Shown here piece after piece: positions 1-5,308 of a stretch of 5,308 bases of DNA. The DNA is taken from positions 1 through 5,308 of the forward strand of contig CAMEWU010000160.1 of assembly GCA_945946715.1 (NCBI GenBank), given 5' to 3'. This stretch comes from an uncultured Clostridium sp. GTDB lineage: Bacteria > Bacillota > Clostridia > Lachnospirales > Lachnospiraceae. The notes under the pieces were generated by a model. The model was not told the DNA's origin. It saw nothing but the letters and a program-made list of their open reading frames with translations, and made no database searches. Within the stretch, counting starts at the first letter, position 1; each line of letters begins with the position of its first letter. A program made the translations under genes and the position numbers.

Positions 1-677
1 CCGCTTCCCAGATGCTTGAACGTTTTCTTTTCACACCGGATATGCAGTATACACTGGTAGGAAAGCTGTCCGGTGGCGAGTTACGTCGGTTGTATCTGCT
101 TCATGTACTAATGAGTGCCCCAAATGTTTTAGTATTGGATGAACCTACCAATGACTTGGACATCGAAACTTTGAATGTATTAGAGGATTACCTGGATCAT
201 TTTGAAGGCATTGTAATTGTGGTATCTCATGACCGATATTTCTTAGACAGAATCGTAAACCGGATTTTTGCTTTTGAACCGGATGGACTACGACAATATG
301 AAGGCGGGTATACCGATTATTACTGGAAACATCAGGAATTATACGGACAAACCGAGGATAAAATCGATAAAATAGAAGTCTCTGATAAGAAGGAAGTATC
401 AAATAAATCGAAAAGCTGGAAACAGCCAAACACAAAGTTAAAATTTACTTATAAAGAACAACGGGAATTCGAAACAATTGATGACGATATTGCAGCACTG
501 GAAGCTCAAATAGCCGAAACAGAGAAATTGATTATAAAGTCTGCAACTGATTTTGTGAATCTTGAAAAATATACGAATCAGAAAGAAGAATTGGAACAGG
601 CTTTAGAGGAGAAAATGGAACGCTGGGTATATTTGAATGATTTGGCGGAACAGATAGAAGAGAATAAAAAGCTATGA
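1..677 (+). CDS. ABC-F family ATPase, Uup/YfmR type (C-terminal part, 5' end outside window)
   Basis: This is the second nucleotide-binding domain and C-terminal tail of an ABC-F protein, a soluble tandem-ATPase family without membrane domains that acts on ribosomes. The reading frame is open to the left edge: codons before the first visible Met (position 12) read Ala-Ser-Gln, matching the family's 'SASQ.LERFLF' stretch, so that Met is internal. Numbering from it, the ABC signature LSGGE is at residues 19-23, Walker B VLVLDEPTNDLD at 39-50, and the switch histidine in VVSHDRYFLDR is His73. After a Lys/Asp/Ser-rich linker (about 112-140), KLKFTYKEQREFE (142-154) opens a heptad-like, charged coiled coil running to about 217. 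This CTD is characteristic of the Uup group (Bacillus YfmR relatives); in that family it is linked to DNA or ribosome binding. The Walker A motifs lie outside the window. Family assignment is firm; the exact subfamily is inferred from the CTD. Confidence 0.93.
   Translation, partial: ASQMLERFLFTPDMQYTLVGKLSGGELRRLYLLHVLMSAPNVLVLDEPTNDLDIETLNVLEDYLDHFEGIVIVVSHDRYFLDRIVNRIFAFEPDGLRQYEGGYTDYYWKHQELYGQTEDKIDKIEVSDKKEVSNKSKSWKQPNTKLKFTYKEQREFETIDDDIAALEAQIAETEKLIIKSATDFVNLEKYTNQKEELEQALEEKMERWVYLNDLAEQIEENKKL
375..410 (+). repeat. Imperfect tandem 18-base repeat in the ABC-F linker
   Basis: Two adjacent 18-base units (375-392 and 393-410) agree at 12 of 18 positions by hand comparison. They encode the hexapeptides EVSDKK and EVSNKS in frame within the hydrophilic linker between the ATPase domain and the C-terminal coiled coil. 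It is likely a small in-frame expansion of a flexible linker with no separate function, and could be chance in a low-complexity stretch. Confidence 0.3.
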
Positions 678-688
678 TAATAATTTCT

Positions 689-718
689 ATGGCAAATTTT
701 CATTGGGTATGCTATAAT
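689..718 (+). promoter_or_regulatory. Sigma-70/SigA-type promoter with extended -10, upstream of yycJ
   Basis: A perfect TATAAT lies at 713-718, preceded by TG at 710-711, which makes an extended -10 (TGCTATAAT). A -35-like ATGGCA sits at 689-694 (4 of 6 to TTGACA) with an 18-base spacer; a weak -35 is tolerated with an extended -10. Transcription would start near 725, giving a leader of about 50 bases before the ATG at 774. The promoter lies just after the stop codon of the ABC-F gene and probably drives yycJ and possibly the genes that follow. The start site is predicted, not measured. Confidence 0.7.
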
Positions 719-759
719 ATTTCACGATTATGGGCATTTACGTCCTTTTACGAATGAAC

Positions 760-764
760 AGGAG
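760..764 (+). promoter_or_regulatory. Ribosome binding site of yycJ (decides the start)
   Basis: AGGAG at 760-764 is 9 bases upstream of ATG 774, a normal spacing. The in-frame TTG at 765 directly abuts this sequence and so cannot be served by it. The ATG at 774 also places the conserved SLSSGSSGNC segment right at the N-terminus, as usual in the family. Confidence 0.8.
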
Positions 765-773
765 TTGAAAACC

Positions 774-1571
774 ATGCATTTATGCAGTTTATCAAGCGGA
801 AGCAGTGGCAATTGTATCTATGTAGGAACGGAACAGACCCACTTACTGGTTGATACCGGTGTCAGCAAAAAACGAATTGTGGATGAGCTACATGCCATTG
901 ATATGGAACCGGAAGATATTCAGGGAATCTTAATTACCCATGAACATTCTGACCACATTCAAGGATTAGGCGTTTTTACCCGAAAGTATTCCGTACCGGT
1001 TTATGGAACCAAAGCAACTTTGGAAGCTATTAAACAGACAACATCCTTAGGTGAACTGGACACCTCAAACTTTATTGAGATTCCGCCGGATTTACCATTT
1101 CAGATTCAGGATATGACGATAGAAGCTTCTACCATTTGGCATGATGCAGTAGACCCTGTCTGTTACCAATTCTATCATAATGGTCATAAAGCCAGCATTT
1201 GTACTGATTTAGGAGATTACAATGACTATCTGGTTCGGAAGCTTTCGGATTCTGATTTGTTATTTATAGAATCCAACCATGATGTAAATATGTTGTTAGT
1301 TGGTCCTTATACATATCCATTAAAACAGCGTATTTTAGGTGACCATGGTCATTTATCAAACGAACGCTCCGGACAGTTTATAAAAGAATTGTTAAATAGT
1401 CACATTAAAGGTATTATGCTAGGGCATCTAAGTAAGGAAAATAACATTGCAGAGCTTGCTTATGAAACCGTTGCCCAAGCATTACAGGGTAATCATTTTA
1501 CCAGTGACATCCGGGATTTTAATTTACAGGTAGCAAATCGCTCCTGCCATTCAGATTTGCTTACTACATAA
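774..1571 (+). CDS. yycJ: YycJ/WalJ-like MBL-fold metallo-hydrolase
   Basis: The 265-residue protein is a cytoplasmic metallo-beta-lactamase-fold hydrolase of the YycJ (WalJ) group. The N-terminus MHLCSLSSGSSGNC is the family's opening strand and loop. The dimetal-site motif THEHSDH is at residues 55-61 (His56, His58, Asp60, His61); further likely ligands are His123 in WHDAVDP, Asp145 in TDLG, and the late His218 in LGHLSKEN. ESNHD (166-170) and GDHGHLSNE (189-197) are also typical. Length matches the family, roughly 260-270 residues. The ATG at 774 is preferred over TTG 765 because of AGGAG at 760-764. Family members resemble exonuclease/RNase-type MBL enzymes and, in Bacillus-type bacteria, YycJ is encoded near walRK and linked to DNA repair or cell-wall stress; no walRK gene is visible here. 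The precise substrate is not established from sequence. It is the first gene after the promoter at 713. Confidence 0.92.
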   Translation: MHLCSLSSGSSGNCIYVGTEQTHLLVDTGVSKKRIVDELHAIDMEPEDIQGILITHEHSDHIQGLGVFTRKYSVPVYGTKATLEAIKQTTSLGELDTSNFIEIPPDLPFQIQDMTIEASTIWHDAVDPVCYQFYHNGHKASICTDLGDYNDYLVRKLSDSDLLFIESNHDVNMLLVGPYTYPLKQRILGDHGHLSNERSGQFIKELLNSHIKGIMLGHLSKENNIAELAYETVAQALQGNHFTSDIRDFNLQVANRSCHSDLLTT

Positions 1572-1572
1572 G

Positions 1573-1590
1573 AGGAGCAAACCATACATT
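1573..1590 (+). other. Unused Shine-Dalgarno-like site resembling the yycJ start region
   Basis: Right after the yycJ stop, AGGAG (1573-1577) is followed by AAACCATACATT (1579-1590). The yycJ initiation region has AGGAG (760-764) followed by AAACCATGCATT (769-780): 11 of 12 bases agree in the second block, and the difference turns the ATG start into ATA. No ATG, GTG or TTG gene of useful length begins here. It may be a decayed duplicated start region or a coincidence. Confidence 0.35.
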
Positions 1591-1633
1591 GTACTAAAGC
1601 CGTTTCAAAAGGATACGGACTCTATATAAAAGT

Positions 1634-1637
1634 GAGG
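1634..1637 (+). promoter_or_regulatory. Ribosome binding site of the UPF0237 ACT gene (decides the start)
   Basis: GAGG at 1634-1637 (within TGAGGAAA) is 9 bases upstream of ATG 1647. The in-frame GTG at 1632 overlaps this site and would add five residues (MRKIS) absent from the usual 89-90 residue family length, so ATG 1647 is preferred. Confidence 0.75.
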
Positions 1638-1646
1638 AAAATAAGC

Positions 1647-1919
1647 ATGAATAAGGCAGTTATTACAGTAGTAGGAAAAGACACAGTTGGTATTATTGCA
1701 AAGGTTTGTACCTATCTTGCAAATAACAAGGTGAATATTTTAGATATTTCCCAGACCATCGTTCAGGATTATTTTAATATGATGATGATTGTGGATACCA
1801 ATGATTCAGTAAAGGAATTCAAGACATTATCCGAGGAATTAATCCAAATCGGAGAAGAGATCGGTGTTGTAATCAGTCTGCAAAGAGAAGAAATTTTCAA
1901 TATGATGCATAGAATTTAA
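1647..1919 (+). CDS. ACT domain-containing protein, UPF0237 family
   Basis: The 90-residue protein is one stand-alone ACT domain with a short C-terminal helix. The opening strand AVITVVGKDTVGIIAKV (4-20) carries the ACT turn and first helix, where ligands usually bind at the Gly-containing loop; the second strand VNILDISQTIVQDYFNMMMIVD (29-50) is characteristic of UPF0237. Helix two spans about 54-72, the last strand about 72-79, and the tail is REEIFNMMHRI (80-90). ACT domains are small-molecule, usually amino-acid, sensing modules, typically dimeric; the closest named relatives are the GcvR-like regulators. There is no DNA-binding or catalytic domain, so it probably acts by binding another protein. 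The UPF0210 gene starts 17 bases downstream, an arrangement also known in other Firmicutes such as streptococci, so UPF0210 is the obvious candidate partner (inference). The ligand is unknown. Confidence 0.93.
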   Translation: MNKAVITVVGKDTVGIIAKVCTYLANNKVNILDISQTIVQDYFNMMMIVDTNDSVKEFKTLSEELIQIGEEIGVVISLQREEIFNMMHRI

Positions 1920-1936
1920 GGGTATGGAGGCAGACT

Positions 1937-3301
1937 ATGATTAATATACATGAAGTAATTGAAACCAATGAAATGATTCAAAAGGAGAACTTGGATGTTC
2001 GTACCATTACCATGGGCATCAGCCTTTTGGATTGTACCGGTAATACATTAGAGGATGTATGTGACCGGATTTATGATAAAATCACCACTTCGGCAAAAGA
2101 TTTGGTAAAAGTTGGTAAAGACATTGAATTACAGTACGGTATTCCTATTGTAAATAAACGGATTTCCGTTACTCCAATTGCCTTAGTGGGTGGTGGAGTA
2201 TGTAAATCAATTGATGATTTTGTTACAATTGCTAAAACCTTAGACCGTGCAGCAAAAAACGTAGGTGTTAATTTCATTGGCGGATATTCTGCATTAGTTA
2301 CCAAGGGAATGACTCCCGCAGATGAGTTATTAATTCGTTCCATTCCACGAGCATTAGCTGAAACGGATGTAGTATGTAGTTCGGTCAATGTTGGTTCCAC
2401 CAAAACCGGTATCAATATGGATGCCGTGAAATTAATCGGTGAGATGATTAAAGAGGCTGCCGAGTTAACGAAAGATACGGATTCCAGTGCTTGTACTAAG
2501 TTTGTGGTATTCTGTAATGCTCCGGATGATAATCCATTTATGGCAGGTGCTTTTCATGGTGTAACAGAAGCGGACAAAATTATTAATGTTGGTGTCAGCG
2601 GTCCGGGTGTTGTTAAAACAGCATTAGAATCTGTTCGTGGTGAAAACTTTGAAGTACTTTGTGAAACCATTAAGAAAACTGCATTTAAGATTACCAGAGT
2701 GGGTCAGTTGGTAGCACAGGAGGCTTCCAGACGGTTAGGTGTTCCATTTGGAATTATCGACTTATCATTGGCACCGACCCCTGCAGTTGGCGACAGTATT
2801 GGTGAAATCTTAGAAGAAATAGGATTAGAGTATGCCGGTGCGCCGGGTACCACTGCCGCACTTGCCATGTTAAATGATCAGGTGAAAAAGGGCGGTGTTA
2901 TGGCATCCTCCTTCGTTGGCGGCTTAAGTGGAGCCTTTATTCCGGTCAGTGAAGACCAGAGAATGATTGATGCGGCTGCCTGCGGTGCATTAACCATAGA
3001 AAAATTAGAGGCAATGACCTGTGTATGTTCTGTAGGTCTTGATATGATTGCAATTCCTGGTGATACGAAGGCAACTACCATTTCAGGTATCATAGCTGAC
3101 GAAATGGCACTGGGTATGGTAAATCAAAAGACAACAGCAGTTCGTATCATTCCGGTTATCGGAAAGAAAGAAGGAGACAACGCAGAATTCGGTGGCTTGC
3201 TGGGCCATGCACCAATCATGCATGTAAATCCATATAGCTGCGATGACTTTATCAATCGTGGTGGACGGATACCGGCACCAATTCATAGCTTTAAGAATTA
3301 G
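1937..3301 (+). CDS. UPF0210 (DUF711) family protein, 'PFL family', function unknown
   Basis: This 454-residue protein is full length for UPF0210/DUF711 (about 445-455). Motifs include NFIGGYSALV (112-121), CSSVNVGSTKTGINMDAV (147-164), FCNAPDDNPFMAGAFHG (192-208), VGVSGPGVV (218-226), DLSLAPTPAVGDSI (275-288), GAPGTTAALAMLNDQ (301-315), CVCSVGLDMIAIPGDT (362-377), FGGLLGHAPIM (418-428) and the C-terminal NRGGRIPAPIHS (440-451). The dense invariant-looking Gly, Asp, His and Cys residues (11 cysteines) suggest an enzyme, but no reaction is assigned. The 'PFL' label reflects a pyruvate-formate-lyase-like fold reported for the family; the canonical glycyl-radical motif RVxGY is not visible and no radical-SAM activase gene is in the window. 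There is no signal peptide or membrane segment, so it is cytoplasmic. GGAGG at 1926-1930 lies 6 bases before the ATG, a strong site. The gene follows the ACT gene by 17 bases and precedes pepD by 11, so cotranscription is very likely. Confidence 0.95.
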   Translation: MINIHEVIETNEMIQKENLDVRTITMGISLLDCTGNTLEDVCDRIYDKITTSAKDLVKVGKDIELQYGIPIVNKRISVTPIALVGGGVCKSIDDFVTIAKTLDRAAKNVGVNFIGGYSALVTKGMTPADELLIRSIPRALAETDVVCSSVNVGSTKTGINMDAVKLIGEMIKEAAELTKDTDSSACTKFVVFCNAPDDNPFMAGAFHGVTEADKIINVGVSGPGVVKTALESVRGENFEVLCETIKKTAFKITRVGQLVAQEASRRLGVPFGIIDLSLAPTPAVGDSIGEILEEIGLEYAGAPGTTAALAMLNDQVKKGGVMASSFVGGLSGAFIPVSEDQRMIDAAACGALTIEKLEAMTCVCSVGLDMIAIPGDTKATTISGIIADEMALGMVNQKTTAVRIIPVIGKKEGDNAEFGGLLGHAPIMHVNPYSCDDFINRGGRIPAPIHSFKN

Positions 3302-3312
3302 AGTTGTAAATT

Positions 3313-4794
3313 ATGAGTATATTAAGCAATCTCGAACCCAACCGAGTTTTCTATTACTTTGAGGAAATCTGTAAGATTCCTCATGGTTCTTATAATACGA
3401 AAGCAATCAGTGACTATTGTGTCTCGGTAGCAAAAGGGTTCCAATTAGATGTGAAACAGGATCAATGGAATAATGTAATCATTCGGAAACCGGGTTCCAA
3501 AGGATGTGAAAATGCGCCTGTAATCATGCTACAGGGACATTTGGATATGGTTTGTGAGAAAGAATCTCATGTGATTCATGATTTTGAGACAGAAGGCTTG
3601 GAGTTGTTAGTAAAGGATGGCTATATAACTGCCGACGGTACAACCCTTGGCGGTGATGACGGAATAGCGGTAGCCATATGTCTGGCAATTTTAGAGGATA
3701 ACGCTCTGGTGCATCCACCTTTAGAAGTTGTCTTTACAACGGAAGAAGAAGTTGGTATGGATGGTGCGTTAGGTTTAGATACCTCAGATTTGAAGGCGTC
3801 TTATCTGTTGAATCTGGATAGTGAAGAGGAAGGCGTTTTAACAGTCGGTTGTGCCGGTGGTTCTACCATGGAAATCTATTTACTATATGAGACAGAAGAA
3901 ATGACCGGTTTTTCTTATGAACTTAAGATTTCCGGTTTGGTGGGCGGTCATTCCGGTGTGGAAATCCAGAAAGGCAGAGCCAACAGTAATAAATTAATGG
4001 TTCAGTTGTTGCTGGGACTTTCAGATGCTTTACCTTATCATTTGATTTCAGTAAATGGCGGTACAAAGCATAATGCCATTCCAAGAGAAACAACGGCTCA
4101 GATTGTGTTCCGGTCGGAAGATGCAATTTCAAATGCTATGGCAGTGATAAAACGATATCAAAGCCTGTTTACGGAAGCTTATCAGGATTCCGATGCAGGA
4201 ATTAAGATAGATTTACAACCATGTGGCGTAGAGTATAAGGTAAAAAATGGTCATGTAACGGTAATAAAGGAAGATGATAAGAAGAGGTTCTTACATTTAT
4301 TGTTGGAACTTCCGGATGGCGTTCAAGCCATGAGTCAGACCATTGTGGGATTGCCGGAAACATCATTAAATCTTGGCGTATTAAAGACCTGTTCAGATGA
4401 AAAGAGGATATATTTAGAAGCTTCCAATCGAAGCAGTAATAAAGCTGGTTTAGAGTTATTGGAGAAGAAGCTTCAGGTAATCGCTCAGGCTAATGATTGT
4501 TCATGCAAAAAGCAATCAGAATATCCCGGTTGGAGTTACCGAAAGGATTCCAAATTGCGGGAGGTAATGGTTGATATTTACCGGAACATGTATCAGAAGG
4601 ATATGGAAATTGAAATCATTCATGCAGGATTGGAGTGCGGAATTTTAGCATCCGGTATGCCGGATTTGGATATTGTTTCTACCGGACCGGATATTCTGGA
4701 TATTCACACCCCACAGGAACGAATGTCGATTTCATCCGTACAACGAACCTATACATTTGTTCTGCGTGTTTTAGAAGAGTTATCAAAATATTAG
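3313..4794 (+). CDS. pepD: Aminoacyl-histidine (Xaa-His) dipeptidase PepD, peptidase family M20
   Basis: PepD is a cytoplasmic dizinc dipeptidase that hydrolyses Xaa-His dipeptides (carnosine-type) and a range of other dipeptides. The 493-residue length fits the family (about 485). Aligning by motif to characterised PepD enzymes, the metal and catalytic residues are all present: His76 and Asp78 in GHLDM, Asp115 in TLGGDDG (bridging metal), general base Glu145 and ligand Glu146 in TTEEEVGM, Asp169 in LNLDSEEEG, and His437 in IIHAGLECG. The inserted lid/dimerisation domain (about 185-395) includes GGHSG (211-215) and HNAIPRE (253-259). It should therefore be active. It starts 11 bases after the UPF0210 stop with only a poor Shine-Dalgarno sequence (GAG at 3301-3303, overlapping that stop), so translation may depend on coupling to the upstream gene. 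Its role is probably to release amino acids from imported or recycled peptides; substrate range cannot be read from sequence. Confidence 0.96.
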   Translation: MSILSNLEPNRVFYYFEEICKIPHGSYNTKAISDYCVSVAKGFQLDVKQDQWNNVIIRKPGSKGCENAPVIMLQGHLDMVCEKESHVIHDFETEGLELLVKDGYITADGTTLGGDDGIAVAICLAILEDNALVHPPLEVVFTTEEEVGMDGALGLDTSDLKASYLLNLDSEEEGVLTVGCAGGSTMEIYLLYETEEMTGFSYELKISGLVGGHSGVEIQKGRANSNKLMVQLLLGLSDALPYHLISVNGGTKHNAIPRETTAQIVFRSEDAISNAMAVIKRYQSLFTEAYQDSDAGIKIDLQPCGVEYKVKNGHVTVIKEDDKKRFLHLLLELPDGVQAMSQTIVGLPETSLNLGVLKTCSDEKRIYLEASNRSSNKAGLELLEKKLQVIAQANDCSCKKQSEYPGWSYRKDSKLREVMVDIYRNMYQKDMEIEIIHAGLECGILASGMPDLDIVSTGPDILDIHTPQERMSISSVQRTYTFVLRVLEELSKY

Positions 4795-4806
4795 CAAATG
4801 GAAATA

Positions 4807-4812
4807 AAGGAG
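4807..4812 (+). promoter_or_regulatory. Ribosome binding site of tyrS
   Basis: AAGGAG at 4807-4812 lies 8 bases upstream of ATG 4821. It is the strongest-looking translation signal in the window along with GGAGG at 1926-1930. It fills most of the 26-base pepD-tyrS gap, leaving no room for a promoter or T-box leader there. Confidence 0.8.
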
Positions 4813-4820
4813 AGAAAACA

Positions 4821-5308
4821 ATGGAAGAAAATGTATTTGACGTCTTAAAAGAACGTGGATTCATTGCCCAGACTACCCATGATGAGCAGTTACGGGAATT
4901 ATTAGGGAAGGAAAAAGTAAAATTCTATATTGGTTTTGATGCAACTGCTGACAGCTTAACAGCCGGACATTTCTTAACGATTATGGCTATGATGCATATG
5001 CAGCAACATGGTCATACACCAATTGCGTTAATTGGCGGTGGTACAACTATGATTGGTGACCCAAGTGGTAAATCAGATATGCGTACTATGATGACAAGAG
5101 AAACCATCGATTACAATGCAAATCGATTTAAGGAACAGTTATCTCATTTTATCGATTTTGATAATGACCATGCCATTATGGTAAATAATGCTGACTGGTT
5201 GTTGGATTTGAATTATGTTACATTCCTGCGTGAAATAGGAGTACATTTCTCCGTAAATGGTATGTTGACAGCAGAATGCTACAAACAGCGTATGGAAAAT
5301 GGTTTGAC
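4821..5308 (+). CDS. tyrS: Tyrosyl-tRNA synthetase TyrS (N-terminal 162 residues; 3' end outside window)
   Basis: TyrS attaches tyrosine to tRNA-Tyr in the cytoplasm using ATP; it is a class I synthetase acting as a dimer. The visible 162 codons cover most of the Rossmann-fold catalytic domain. FYIGFDATADSL (35-46) holds the tyrosine and ATP site, the HIGH-equivalent is Thr47-Ala48-Gly49-His50, and GGGTTMIGDPSGKSDMR (72-88) is the conserved loop after the first helix. MVNNADWL (120-127), FLREIGVHFSVN (135-146) and MLTAECYKQRMENGL (148-162) match the family closely. The KMSKS loop and S4 tRNA-binding domain lie beyond the right edge. Two positions are unusual: the first His of HIGH is Thr and the Pro of the usual DPTADSL is Ala (position 41); Thr42, equivalent to catalytic Thr40 of the Geobacillus enzyme, is kept. 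ATG 4821 is chosen because of AAGGAG at 4807-4812. The gene follows pepD by 26 bases and is probably cotranscribed with it. Confidence 0.95.
   Translation, partial: MEENVFDVLKERGFIAQTTHDEQLRELLGKEKVKFYIGFDATADSLTAGHFLTIMAMMHMQQHGHTPIALIGGGTTMIGDPSGKSDMRTMMTRETIDYNANRFKEQLSHFIDFDNDHAIMVNNADWLLDLNYVTFLREIGVHFSVNGMLTAECYKQRMENGL

Noticed and set aside
145..435. Minus-strand frame of 96 codons inside the ABC-F gene
   Set aside because: It is antisense to well-conserved ABC-F coding sequence, has no recognisable domain, and its composition looks like a shadow frame.
678..712. Terminator after the ABC-F gene
   Set aside because: No GC-rich stem followed by a T-run is visible; the short T-runs here lie in the promoter spacer region.
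765..773. TTG start for yycJ at 765
   Set aside because: It abuts the AGGAG it would need, and the ATG at 774 has proper spacing and gives the family-typical N-terminus.
1600..1618. Small inverted repeat CCGT...ACGG in the yycJ-ACT gap
   Set aside because: The stem is only 4 bp with an 11-base loop and no T-run, so it is not a credible terminator.
1589..1628. Possible promoter before the ACT gene (TTGTAC at 1589, GATACG at 1612, or TATATA at 1623)
   Set aside because: The hexamers match the consensus at about half of positions, and TATATA would start the transcript inside the ribosome binding site.
1632..1646. GTG start for the ACT gene at 1632
   Set aside because: It overlaps the GAGG ribosome binding site; ATG 1647 gives the usual 90-residue length.
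2071..2415. Minus-strand frame of 114 codons inside the UPF0210 gene
   Set aside because: It is antisense to conserved UPF0210 coding sequence and resembles no known protein; the other minus-strand frames (2878-3093, 3083-3286, 3524-3718, 3923-4132, 4679-4864) are rejected for the same reason.

Overview
The window carries a set of genes all on the plus strand. It has the look of a Gram-positive anaerobe of the class Clostridia, most likely Lachnospiraceae-like. The reasons are moderately AT-rich codon usage (judged by eye), GGAGG/AAGGAG-type ribosome binding sites, an extended -10 promoter, and the flavour of the Uup-type ABC-F, UPF0237/UPF0210 and TyrS sequences. The assignment to a family is inference; no rRNA or other phylogenetic marker is present beyond the partial tyrS.

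Layout: (1) 1-677 is the C-terminal part of an ABC-F ATPase of the Uup/YfmR type, cut off by the window's left edge. (2) 678-773 is an intergenic region with a good extended -10 promoter. (3) 774-1571 encodes a YycJ/WalJ-like metallo-beta-lactamase-fold hydrolase. (4) A 75-base gap follows, with an unused Shine-Dalgarno-like sequence in it. (5) 1647-1919 encodes a 90-residue ACT-domain protein (UPF0237). (6) 1937-3301 encodes a 454-residue UPF0210/DUF711 protein ('PFL family') of unknown function. (7) 3313-4794 encodes PepD, an M20-family Xaa-His dipeptidase. (8) 4821-5308 is the 5' portion of tyrS (tyrosyl-tRNA synthetase), cut off by the right edge.

The genes from 774 onward are separated by 75, 17, 11 and 26 bases, with no convincing terminator between them, so they could be one transcript from the promoter near 713. 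The theme is translation and amino-acid supply: a ribosome-associated ABC-F, a dipeptidase that liberates amino acids, a probable amino-acid-sensing ACT protein paired with an uncharacterised enzyme-like protein, and an aminoacyl-tRNA synthetase. No mobile element, CRISPR array, tRNA or rRNA was seen, and no gene-free stretch exceeds 100 bases.

Most of the window is ordinary housekeeping. The points worth a second look are the function-unknown UPF0237-UPF0210 pair, the altered HIGH motif in TyrS (Thr-Ala-Gly-His), tyrS without an adjacent T-box leader, and a near-copy of the yycJ start region just after the yycJ stop codon.
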